Notes under the pieces: model-generated | Databases searched by the model: none | The model's input: the letters and a program-made list of their open reading frames with translations, nothing else | Told to the model about the DNA's origin: nothing | Part shown: positions 7,440 through 13,951 of the stretch, in pieces | Numbering within the stretch: the stretch's first letter is position 1 | Layout: every line of letters begins with the position of its first letter | Program-made: the position numbers and the translations under genes | NCBI GenBank assembly: GCA_964482335.1 | Contig: CAYZXA010000007.1 | Span: forward strand, 1 to 15,081 | Length of the DNA: 15,081 nt | Direction: 5' to 3' | DNA from: CAYZXA01 sp964482335 | GTDB lineage: Bacteria > Patescibacteriota > Minisyncoccia > Minisyncoccales > MHMH01

Positions 7440-7473
7440 AAATGCGACATACATATATTATAATGTCGCATTT
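7440..7473. promoter_or_regulatory. Sigma-gene promoter inside a perfect inverted repeat (putative operator)
   Basis: The arms AAATGCGACAT (7440-7450) and ATGTCGCATTT (7463-7473) are a perfect 11-bp inverted repeat around 12 bp. The centre contains the - strand -10 box TATAAT (7462-7457), which predicts a start at about 7450, 53 nt before the sigma ATG. No good -35 lies at 16-18 bp (TTATAT at 17), so an activator or alternative sigma may be needed. The right arm and the TATAAT are also the last codons and stop of the upstream regulator gene. A protein bound to both arms would cover the -10 box, the classic geometry for repression. Confidence 0.65.
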
Positions 7474-7964
7474 TTCAACATATAACAAGCTCCTCGCCCA
7501 TTGCCATTTTTAATAATGAGCCCTGCTTGGCTAAAATTTTCTAAGTCACGAAGCAAGGTTCTTCTGTTTGTGCTGGGAAAAATCTTTGTTAAATCTCCTA
7601 TTTTAATCTTCTTGTTTTCTTGAAATGTTTCTAAAATCTTTTCCTTCCGATTCTTTGTTGTTCGAGGTTTCTCCACAGGTTCTCCACTATTGATTGATCT
7701 CTCTATCTTCTCGTATTCACGATGAAGCACAAAAAAATTGCGTGAATTCACCCAACTCTGCTCTTGAGCCAAGTTAAACAAATCCTTTAAAGTCTTAATA
7801 TTCCTGGAACAATCCTTAAAATCATTAATAATCAAATTAGCCAAAATCTCATTGGCTAAATTTCTAATGTCGTGCTTCAATGTCTCATTTTCTGGAAAAA
7901 GCTCTGTCACTCGATATACTGCTAAAGTAAGTTTAATATAAAAATCCTTAGTCATTTTTGTCAC
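7458..7964 (-). CDS. Winged-helix (DeoR-like) transcription regulator with N-terminal helical bundle
   Basis: A 168-residue cytoplasmic protein with no signal peptide. Residues about 5-90 are predicted helical (FYIKLTLAVYRVTELFP, then LKHDIRNLANEILANLI) and look like a small helical bundle suited to dimerisation or sensing. After a basic linker (98-108), residues about 108-164 form a winged helix-turn-helix: ILETFQENKKIKIGDLTKIF, then the recognition-helix region TNRRTLLRDLENFSQAGLI, then a wing rich in Gly (KNGNGRGACYML). This resembles DeoR-type or similar wHTH domains, but I do not recognise the family. The start is GTG 7964 or ATG 7955; with the promoter predicted to fire at about 7966, GTG would have a 2-nt leader and ATG an 11-nt one, and neither has a Shine-Dalgarno sequence. 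It lies just before the ECF sigma gene, and copies of one DNA element flank it on both sides, suggesting it controls itself and the sigma gene. Confidence 0.8.
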   Translation of the reverse strand: MTKMTKDFYIKLTLAVYRVTELFPENETLKHDIRNLANEILANLIINDFKDCSRNIKTLKDLFNLAQEQSWVNSRNFFVLHREYEKIERSINSGEPVEKPRTTKNRKEKILETFQENKKIKIGDLTKIFPSTNRRTLLRDLENFSQAGLIIKNGNGRGACYMLKNATL

Positions 7965-7965
7965 G

Positions 7966-8001
7966 TTTTCTTATTCTATAATTGCGACATTTTCATGTCA
8001 A
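7966..8001 (-). promoter_or_regulatory. Promoter of the winged-helix regulator with operator element in its spacer
   Basis: On the - strand TTGACA (8001-7996), 17 bp, then TAGAAT (7978-7973): a near-consensus housekeeping promoter with a predicted start at about 7966. The element TTGCGACAT (7982-7990, + strand) lies in the spacer. With the next bases it forms a small inverted repeat, GACAT, TTTC, ATGTC (7986-7999), that reaches into the -35 box. The same 8-bp core, TGCGACAT, occurs at the sigma promoter, which points to self-regulation. Confidence 0.75.
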
Positions 8002-8010
8002 GTTGATAAA

Positions 8011-8045
8011 TAAAAAGCGGGGCGTTTGTTGCTGCCTCCCCCGCT
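8011..8045 (-). terminator. Rho-independent terminator after the 84-residue gene
   Basis: The arms AGCGGGG (8016-8022) and CCCCGCT (8039-8045) enclose a 16-nt loop. Read on the - strand, the stem is followed directly by TTTTTATTT. It lies about 24 nt after the stop of the small gene and just before the regulator's promoter, so it insulates the two units. Confidence 0.8.
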
Positions 8046-8068
8046 CTTGAATCTTTAAATCTAGCTTT

Positions 8069-8323
8069 TTATGATTTCGATGACGCTATTCGCACTTTAA
8101 CTACTCCCTCTTCTTGATCAATTCTCTCAGCCAACTTTTCCGCTTTTGCCGATGGTACAGAAACGCTATAGACAATTAAACCGTTCTTTCTTCCATCGGT
8201 TCTCTCGCGCTGAAATTGAGATAGTTTAAGTTGAGATATTATTTTCAAGGCTCCTTTTTTATCAACAAAATCCTTGAAAATAATGTTTATCTTTGTCATT
8301 CCCTTTTGAGAAATTTTTGCCAA
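8069..8323 (-). CDS. Small basic protein of unknown function, possible ferredoxin-like fold
   Basis: An 84-residue cytoplasmic protein that I do not recognise. The start is TTG at 8323, supported by a strong Shine-Dalgarno sequence, GGGAGG, seven bases upstream; the inner ATG at 8299 has no such spacing. The order strand (INIIFKDF), helix (GALKIISQLK), strand (GLIVYSVSVPS), helix (AEKLAERIDQ), strand (VVKVRIA) with a basic loop (FQRERTDGRKNG) would suit a small alpha/beta sandwich of ACT or ferredoxin-like type, but this is inferred from residue pattern alone. It is a single-gene unit with its own terminator at 8011-8045. Like the next small gene upstream, it has an unusual start codon and a strong ribosome-binding site, which suggests high expression. 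Confidence 0.7.
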   Translation of the reverse strand: MAKISQKGMTKINIIFKDFVDKKGALKIISQLKLSQFQRERTDGRKNGLIVYSVSVPSAKAEKLAERIDQEEGVVKVRIASSKS

Positions 8324-8358
8324 AGTGCTACCTCCCTTTATTTTTTTATCTAATTTAG

Positions 8359-8386
8359 AGTTTACAATATCCTAGAAAAAAATCAA
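8359..8386 (-). promoter_or_regulatory. Possible promoter of the 84-residue gene
   Basis: On the - strand TTGATT (8386-8381), 16 bp, then TAAACT (8364-8359). Both boxes match the housekeeping consensus only in part. The site lies between the upstream gene's terminator and the ribosome-binding site, where a promoter is needed. Confidence 0.35.
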
Positions 8387-8416
8387 GCCCTCTGTTCGAA
8401 GCTCAACCTTGAACAA

Positions 8417-8457
8417 TAAAAAAGCCTCAGTTAGTGTTTGAACGCTTTCTGAGGCTT
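8417..8457 (-). terminator. Rho-independent terminator after the 140-residue gene
   Basis: The perfect 9-bp arms AAGCCTCAG (8422-8430) and CTGAGGCTT (8449-8457) enclose an 18-nt loop. On the - strand the stem runs into TTTTTTATTG. It begins about 22 nt after the stop codon. Confidence 0.85.
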
Positions 8458-8479
8458 CTTGGCTTAAAGAAATAATTTC

Positions 8480-8902
8480 TTATTTCAGATTGTTGTCAAG
8501 CTCAACGATAAGCTCGTCTACTCTCTTCCAATCTTGCGCTCCTCGAGCAACCCGCAGAGCCGTTAAAAAGGCTTTGGCATTGAAGATGAACCGGAGAACC
8601 TGTTTTGGTGCCTCTGGCAATATCCCATGAAGATGGAATGTTGATCTAGTGGTTAGGCCAGGACCTTTTAGCATCACAGTCCATCTGCCATCAGGATGCT
8701 GTTCTTGAAGATAGTCTATCAAAAAAATGAGTGCTTCACCTTTTTCTTGGCCAGTAAGAGCATCATGGTTTAAAATATTACCTTCGGCTGTTAAGACATT
8801 GGCTATCACGTGCTTCCCCACAGATTGTGAAGATCGGTTACTTGGCACAATTTTAATCTTTTTCCCTGTTGGAAGTTTTCCTTTTTTAAGAGCTTCTGCC
8901 AC
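8480..8902 (-). CDS. Small protein of unknown function, possibly a divergent HIT-like protein
   Basis: A 140-residue protein with no signal peptide. The start is GTG at 8902, supported by AAGGAGGT a few bases upstream; no in-frame ATG competes. The middle, WTVMLKGPGLTTRSTFHLHG followed by ILPE (residues 74-97), recalls the HIT-family segment in which a Gly-rich strand leads to the His triad, and GKHVIANVL at 29-37 recalls the earlier HIT strand. However, only H90 and H92 are present where active HIT hydrolases have three alternating His, so nucleotide hydrolysis cannot be claimed. The C-terminal 40 residues are helical. It has its own strong promoter and terminator, so it is an independent unit. 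Unknown is the safest label; HIT-like is a guess at about one in three. Confidence 0.7.
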   Translation of the reverse strand: MAEALKKGKLPTGKKIKIVPSNRSSQSVGKHVIANVLTAEGNILNHDALTGQEKGEALIFLIDYLQEQHPDGRWTVMLKGPGLTTRSTFHLHGILPEAPKQVLRFIFNAKAFLTALRVARGAQDWKRVDELIVELDNNLK

Positions 8903-8930
8903 TTTTACCTCCTTATTTCTTTTGAACAGT

Positions 8931-8966
8931 ATAGTAAATCATACTACAAACAATAACTTTTGTCAA
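8931..8966 (-). promoter_or_regulatory. Strong promoter of the 140-residue gene, with short inverted repeat at the -10
   Basis: On the - strand TTGACA (8966-8961), exactly 17 bp, then TATGAT (8943-8938): a near-perfect housekeeping promoter with predicted start at about 8931, followed by the AAGGAGGT ribosome-binding site and the GTG at 8902. A 5-bp inverted repeat, TAGTA (8932-8936) and TACTA (8942-8946), spans the -10 box and start site and might be an operator. Confidence 0.8.
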
Positions 8967-8976
8967 TAGATGTAAT

Positions 8977-9013
8977 AAAAACAGTCTTAAACAAGTTTAA
9001 TTTTTATAGACTG
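8977..9013 (-). terminator. Likely terminator after the 1465-residue surface-protein gene
   Basis: The arms CAGTCT (8982-8987) and AGACTG (9008-9013) can pair, with an inner AU-rich stem (TTAAAC/GTTTAA, 8987-9000). On the - strand the outer arm is followed by TTTTT (8981-8977). The outer arm includes the last sense codons and the stop codon falls inside the structure. The two stems share a base, so only one full form is possible; the terminator is plausible but weaker than the others. Confidence 0.5.
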
Positions 9014-12000
9014 CAACTCAATGGATAAATATCAACGGAGTTAGTATTTTCTTCAGTACCAAAGATCACATTTGACAAATCAAGACAATCGCCAGCTTCA
9101 ATATAAATCCCGTAATAATTATTCTCAAAATGACAGTTATTTAAAATAGAGTTAGAATTTTTAAGATAAAGTCCTCTAGAATAAGAACCCATTCCCCAAG
9201 AGCTATATTTAGTACTATGACCCCTGAAAACACTATTTTGCACAGTCGAGGTAGAATTGTCTAATTCTAAACCAACATAAAAATTGCTTTCAAAAAGAGA
9301 ATTAGAAACAGTCATGGAAGTTTTTTCAATGACCACTGCTCCCCTATTAGACGCGCCGCTACCATAAGAACCTGTAAATCCACCGTATCTGACAATGACA
9401 TTATCTAAAATAGAATCAGTGCTTGAAGCATAAAAATAAATATAATCCCAATAGCCAGCAGTACTGGTAGAAAAACCATCATTATTAGTATCACCGCCAT
9501 ATTCATCGTCATTCAACGCAGTAAAAACTATTTTTTCTGCCAGACTGCCTTGAGCTTTCAAAGTACCTTTAACATAAATCCGAGTGTGACCGCCTTTAAA
9601 TTTAATAATCACTCCTGGTTGAATATTTAAAGTATTTCCAGTGGAAATGATTCCTGAACTTTCAAAAATATAAGGTAAGCTAGCTGATTTCCAATCAATC
9701 TGGCTAATAGTTTCAGAAAAACCAAAACCGCTGACTAAAATTCCGTTTAAGTTATTGTTCTGGGCAGTGTTGCCGGAAAAATTAGCTAAAAGAGTGTTAG
9801 TTTTAATCAAGGTTTGGTTATTCTCAAAAGTATTGTTTTTAATTGAAAGATTATTACCTTCATTAACTAAAATTCCAAATTTATTATTATCTTTAAACTT
9901 TGAGTTTTCTATAGTAGAACTGCTGTTTTGATTTTCAATGTAAATCGCCGCTGAATCAAAATAATTGTCGGAACCATTGTTTAGAAATTCTGAATTATCA
10001 ATCAAAGCAGAGGAATTTGTCAGCCAAAGCCCTCGGCTATAACTTTTTTCAATTAATGAATTTTTAATAGTGATTTTTGCCTCTTCAACTTTGACCATTC
10101 CTTTAGTATATGGAGGATATTCATTACAACAACTCTTATGATATTTGCCGCCGTATCTCATAATTACATTTTCTAAATTGGCTACTGAACCGCTCTTAAA
10201 ATAAAGCCATTCCCAATCACCTGCGGCCGGCTCAGTGCTGCTGGCGTCATTATTAATATCGCCGCCGTATTCATCGTCTTTGTACGATGTAAAAACAATT
10301 TTTTCTTTCTGGTTCTCGCCGCCTATCGCTTCTAATTCGCCATCTATATTAAATGAAAAATAACCGCGCGAGCGGTATTTGAATTTTATTATCACGCCTG
10401 GCTCAACAGTAAGTTTAGCACCGGAAGAAATGCTAATTGATTCTTCAACAATGTACGGACTACCTAATTTAGTCAGGATAAAATTCTGATCAATATTAAG
10501 ATGACCGAAAATTTCAGTGAAAGACCTGGAAGTGCTGTTTTCTGCTTTTGGGGTGCCGTTAATTTTATTCCCTCCAACATCTTCTCCGCTTCGGGTAATC
10601 CGATTGTTATTTGCCCAATTTTCGGAATCTGTCCCCGAAGCATTTGAGTTTATTCTTTCCATAGAAATGTAATCGGGACCGGCTTCCCCGCCCGGCCAAC
10701 AGCTATTTTCAAAACAAACAGTTTTATCTATCAACTTTTCATTTTGATCATAAAGAGATAAAACTTCGCAATTTTGATTATTCAAACCACTGCCAAAACT
10801 ACCGGTCCAGTCAGCTAAAATGTTATTAACTGTCTTATCATCTGTTCTTTCTAAGAGATAAAATCCCTGGGCTAAAATAGTAGTGGTGGTTGCGCCAGTA
10901 GAAGTGGAAAAAGCAATAGAATGGGTAGTTGTTCCGTGACTCCAGCTAAGCGTCCAATTATTTAAATCAATTTCCGAAGAAGTATTGTTATATAATTCCA
11001 GCCATTCGTCAGCAGAGTTAGCTCTTGTCCCTGCCCAGGCGATTTCATTAATGACCACCGATAAAAAAGGGGTTTCTTCACCCCCTTGTTTATCTTTCTC
11101 TCCCTCTTCTGTTTTGCTTTTATTTTTCTCTTCCGGAGTTGGTTCTTGTTCTTCAAAATCATTCTGGTTATTGTCGGTATCAATATAACTTTGGGTGGTT
11201 GTTGACCATCTTCTACCAATGCTTTTACCGACTGGGGGATTAGTCGTAGTAGCAGTTTCAAAATCCAGGGCATCACCCCAGCCAATTTTGTCAACAATTT
11301 CTCGATTTGGATTTTTTAAGACTAAAGTGTTATTTTTGGTCAAAGGATAGGTGGTGGTAGCATCTATTGTTTCTGCTGAAAGCGAAGATGAAGCATTAGC
11401 AATGAGAAAATAACCATAAGATTTGATTGTTTTTCCAAAAAATAAATCTTTCTTAATGTAAGTTGAAAAATCAGTAGCACTCTTTGTTTTTCTTTGAAGA
11501 TACCAATTCGTTAAATCTACATCTTCATTGTTCAGATTATAAAGTTCGACAAAATCATCTTTTTGGTTGTCTTTGCTCTCAATTTGAACTTCGCTAATTA
11601 GAATCTTAGAAAAGGATGAAAGAGATGGCTCTTCTGAAGTAGGTGGCGAAGACGATCCAGAGAAAGCGGGAGGTGGTATTGGGCTATAAGAGGAAGCTGG
11701 CGGGGAACTGTTCTCCGCTTTTGGCGTTCCGTCTACAATTCCGGTATACCAGTTGACAGCGTCAAGTCTCTCCATTGTTTTTTTCTCTATATTATCGCCA
11801 GCTGGCCAATCTGGTTCAGCTAAAACCCTATCTTCGAGCTGACATTCATTATTAAAAAGATAAAGGGCCTCGTTAGTATTATTAAGAGCACCTGTATAAA
11901 TAAAATCAGCGGACACATTAGGTGCTGAATCATCACCGGTCCGCTCTAAAAGATAAAAACCATTGACTGGAATTACATCGTCTTCGCCAAAAATTACTTT

Positions 12001-13401
12001 TATTTGTTGGGTTTTATCCAAAAGCTGCCAGCCAGATAAGTTAACAGGGATACCCCAAATATTTTTAAGCTCAATCCATTCATCATTAGCTGAATTATTT
12101 GTACCCATCCAAGCAATTTCGTTAATGAGAACTTTAAATCTTGCAGAAATAGCACTAGCTGTTATTTCACATAATGTCGGCTCAGCTGTCGGCTCAGGCG
12201 CTGGTGCTGGTGCGAGCGCTGGTTCAGATTCAAGTTCAGGTTCTGATTCAGATTCTGGCTCGAGTTCTGGTCCAAGCTCGGGTTCTGGTTCTAAAATTTC
12301 TCCTTCAACTTCTTCAGTTTCTTCTAATTCCTTCACTGTCTGAGACTCCACCTCGACCACTTCCTTTTTAACTGATTGAGATTCAGCCTTACTCATAATT
12401 TCCTCTGTTTCAGCTGGTCGAGGCGAAGCCTCGACCATTCCAGTCTCCTCTATTTCTTCGATATCTTCTAGGATTTCAGGTAAATTAGTCACTGGGCCGG
12501 CTTTAAAGGGATTAAATCGAGAAACTAGGGCTGCGGCCGCATCTTTTATGCTTTTTAACTGCTGAACTATTTTGTCTAATAGCGAGGGTTTTGGTTCTTC
12601 AACAAAAGATTGGCTTTCTACAGCTATAACAAGACTATCGTTTAGCTCATTTCTTACCTGCTTTTTATACTCCTCGCTTATGCCAAACGGTGTTGCATAA
12701 GGTCCCCATTTATCCCACAACGCGGCAAATTGAACTTCGAGCTGAGACGTTTTACTACTTCCCGCTCCCTTAAATCTACCCCTTGTCTCAGCCACCCAAC
12801 CCATTTCTGCTTTAGCATCTCCCCAGGATTCTTCATGTGAATATCCCCATCTTCTTGCGTCAAAATAGCGCCAAATTCCTTTATATGTTTTTGTTGTTTT
12901 CCAAACATCAAAAGCAACAAAAATCTCAATAGTTTTATTAGTTATTGAAACTATTTCTGAGGCTAATCCAGAAAGCGGACCAATTTGATCTCCTTTAGAA
13001 GCAAAAAAATAAATATCTTGACCAAGTTTTTTGTAATGTGAAAATAAATTAAGTCTTTTATCGAGAACGTTATTGAAATGTGCCTTATTTCTATCTAAAA
13101 ACTTTTGTGATAAAATCATGTCCATCCATTCTATGTCTCGTTGAGTGCCCAATACTAAAAGACCGTAAGTAAAATCAGGAATTTCTGGTTTAATTGCTTT
13201 ATTAAGAAGTTTTTTTAATTCTTTTTCGTCAAAATTTCTAAGTATGGGTATATTTGAAATTTTTAAGAATGTTTTTATCTCGTCTACCTCTTTGTCTCTA
13301 ATTCTTTTTGCTTCAGTAATTGGTACTACACCCAATAAAAAAGTAGTGATTACCAATGTAATCACTACAAACTTTTCTCCTTTTAAATTACCACTTACCA
13401 T
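9004..13401 (-). CDS. Giant secreted protein: unknown N-terminal domain, three lamin-tail domains, two beta-helix blocks
   Basis: A 1465-residue exported protein. In order: a signal peptide (about 1-31, hydrophobic VVITLVITTFLLGVV, ending TEA); an all-new-looking helical domain (about 35-270, Trp-rich around WRYFDARRWGYSHEESWGDA); an acidic, Pro-rich linker (about 307-407); three lamin-tail domains at about 421-558 (NEIAWMG, DEWIEL, FYLLERTGDD), 598-740 (ISEVQIES, DDFVELYN) and 780-951 (NEIAWAGT, DEWLELYN, FYLLERTDD); then two right-handed beta-helix blocks (about 957-1235 and 1235-1463). The blocks share VEPGVIIKFK or IQPGVIIKFK, DDEYGGD-NND and NVI-RYGG, so they are a duplication. Lamin-tail domains 1 and 3 both close with GTPKAENS. 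Lamin-tail domains in bacteria are found on secreted proteins and nucleases, while beta-helices often bind or cleave polysaccharide; no catalytic motif is seen. The start overlaps the previous gene by 14 bp, pointing to translational coupling. No membrane anchor or LPXTG motif is seen. Confidence 0.88.
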   Translation of the reverse strand: MVSGNLKGEKFVVITLVITTFLLGVVPITEAKRIRDKEVDEIKTFLKISNIPILRNFDEKELKKLLNKAIKPEIPDFTYGLLVLGTQRDIEWMDMILSQKFLDRNKAHFNNVLDKRLNLFSHYKKLGQDIYFFASKGDQIGPLSGLASEIVSITNKTIEIFVAFDVWKTTKTYKGIWRYFDARRWGYSHEESWGDAKAEMGWVAETRGRFKGAGSSKTSQLEVQFAALWDKWGPYATPFGISEEYKKQVRNELNDSLVIAVESQSFVEEPKPSLLDKIVQQLKSIKDAAAALVSRFNPFKAGPVTNLPEILEDIEEIEETGMVEASPRPAETEEIMSKAESQSVKKEVVEVESQTVKELEETEEVEGEILEPEPELGPELEPESESEPELESEPALAPAPAPEPTAEPTLCEITASAISARFKVLINEIAWMGTNNSANDEWIELKNIWGIPVNLSGWQLLDKTQQIKVIFGEDDVIPVNGFYLLERTGDDSAPNVSADFIYTGALNNTNEALYLFNNECQLEDRVLAEPDWPAGDNIEKKTMERLDAVNWYTGIVDGTPKAENSSPPASSYSPIPPPAFSGSSSPPTSEEPSLSSFSKILISEVQIESKDNQKDDFVELYNLNNEDVDLTNWYLQRKTKSATDFSTYIKKDLFFGKTIKSYGYFLIANASSSLSAETIDATTTYPLTKNNTLVLKNPNREIVDKIGWGDALDFETATTTNPPVGKSIGRRWSTTTQSYIDTDNNQNDFEEQEPTPEEKNKSKTEEGEKDKQGGEETPFLSVVINEIAWAGTRANSADEWLELYNNTSSEIDLNNWTLSWSHGTTTHSIAFSTSTGATTTTILAQGFYLLERTDDKTVNNILADWTGSFGSGLNNQNCEVLSLYDQNEKLIDKTVCFENSCWPGGEAGPDYISMERINSNASGTDSENWANNNRITRSGEDVGGNKINGTPKAENSTSRSFTEIFGHLNIDQNFILTKLGSPYIVEESISISSGAKLTVEPGVIIKFKYRSRGYFSFNIDGELEAIGGENQKEKIVFTSYKDDEYGGDINNDASSTEPAAGDWEWLYFKSGSVANLENVIMRYGGKYHKSCCNEYPPYTKGMVKVEEAKITIKNSLIEKSYSRGLWLTNSSALIDNSEFLNNGSDNYFDSAAIYIENQNSSSTIENSKFKDNNKFGILVNEGNNLSIKNNTFENNQTLIKTNTLLANFSGNTAQNNNLNGILVSGFGFSETISQIDWKSASLPYIFESSGIISTGNTLNIQPGVIIKFKGGHTRIYVKGTLKAQGSLAEKIVFTALNDDEYGGDTNNDGFSTSTAGYWDYIYFYASSTDSILDNVIVRYGGFTGSYGSGASNRGAVVIEKTSMTVSNSLFESNFYVGLELDNSTSTVQNSVFRGHSTKYSSWGMGSYSRGLYLKNSNSILNNCHFENNYYGIYIEAGDCLDLSNVIFGTEENTNSVDIYPLSCSL
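13337..13368 (-). terminator. Terminator-like hairpin inside the start of the 1465-residue gene (possible attenuator)
   Basis: The perfect 11-bp arms GTAGTGATTAC and GTAATCACTAC enclose a 4-nt loop (13343-13368). On the - strand the stem is followed directly by T6 (13342-13337). This is the textbook form of a Rho-independent terminator, yet it begins 33 nt inside the coding sequence, in the signal-peptide codons, and 20 nt after the stop of the preceding gene. It may end some transcripts after the 186-residue gene or act as an attenuator. The stem is AT-rich, so its strength is uncertain. Confidence 0.6.
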
Positions 13402-13948
13402 GAGTAATTATGTAGTGGACAAACTCTTCTGAGCGACCCGTAAAAATATATACCTTTGAGTCACCGTACAAAAAAGATATATAGGCACTGGCTAAATGTT
13501 CTTTTTCTATCATGCTCAAAACATTATAGTTACCTATTGTTTCCTGTGTTAGTTCTCCAGACAAACTAAACTCGTTTAATAACTCTCTTGTCCAAATTTC
13601 CAAGTCCATATCTAATTGATTTACTGCATATACATCAATACTTGCAATTCTGCCCGCTCCTTCCAACCCTTCTAAGTATATACTTCTTACAATCCTAGTT
13701 TCTTCTTTCTGTTCTGGGGTATACTCAATCTCTTTTATTCCTTGCCATTCTGGAGGAACTTTGAATTCGTAGTTATCTATTTTGTTGACTACTTTGTATT
13801 GATTCCCAAATAAACTTTTGACTACTTTTACTCCTGCAGGTAGGGTTTTATTTAATTCTTTAACGTCAGCTTGGCTTTGCTGCCAATAAAAAAATCCTCC
13901 GGCAGCGAGGCATAAAATAACAATCGGAAGAATAATTTTCTTTATCAT
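13388..13948 (-). CDS. Membrane-anchored or secreted protein of unknown function
   Basis: A 186-residue protein with an N-terminal hydrophobic segment (MIKKIILPIVILCLAAGGFF) that is either an uncleaved anchor or a signal peptide. The mature part begins YWQQSQADVKELNKTLPAG and is a mixed alpha/beta domain: YKVVNKIDNYEFKVPPEWQG, then VRSIYLEG, ASIDVYAVNQLDMDLEIW, SAYISFLYGDSKVYIFTG. The outline (a strand with YEFKVPPEW near the start, then a sheet and a helix) loosely resembles PsbP/PsbP-like domains, but I would not assign it on this basis. The gene starts 3 nt after the stop of the coiled-coil gene, and its own end overlaps the start of the giant surface-protein gene by 14 bp. The three are therefore very likely co-transcribed, and it may assist export or display of the large protein. 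Confidence 0.75.
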   Translation of the reverse strand: MIKKIILPIVILCLAAGGFFYWQQSQADVKELNKTLPAGVKVVKSLFGNQYKVVNKIDNYEFKVPPEWQGIKEIEYTPEQKEETRIVRSIYLEGLEGAGRIASIDVYAVNQLDMDLEIWTRELLNEFSLSGELTQETIGNYNVLSMIEKEHLASAYISFLYGDSKVYIFTGRSEEFVHYIITHGKW

Positions 13949-13951
13949 AAA

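Noticed and set aside
7401..7473. CRISPR-like repeat array
   Set aside because: Only about 10 bp are conserved per 20-bp unit, one copy is inverted, and there are no cas genes; operator repeats fit better.
7458..7964. Diversity-generating retroelement accessory protein (Avd-like helical bundle)
   Set aside because: The N-terminal half recalls a four-helix bundle, but no reverse transcriptase or template/variable repeat is visible and the C-terminal half is a winged helix.
11963..12371. Gly/Ser/Ala-rich and Val/Leu-rich open frames on the + strand
   Set aside because: They are the antisense of the Pro/Glu-rich linker of the 1465-residue protein; the low-complexity sequence keeps stops away.
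12678..12929. 83-codon frame inside the 1465-residue gene, same strand
   Set aside because: It is out of frame with a long gene that has continuous protein-like sequence here; no start signals were seen.
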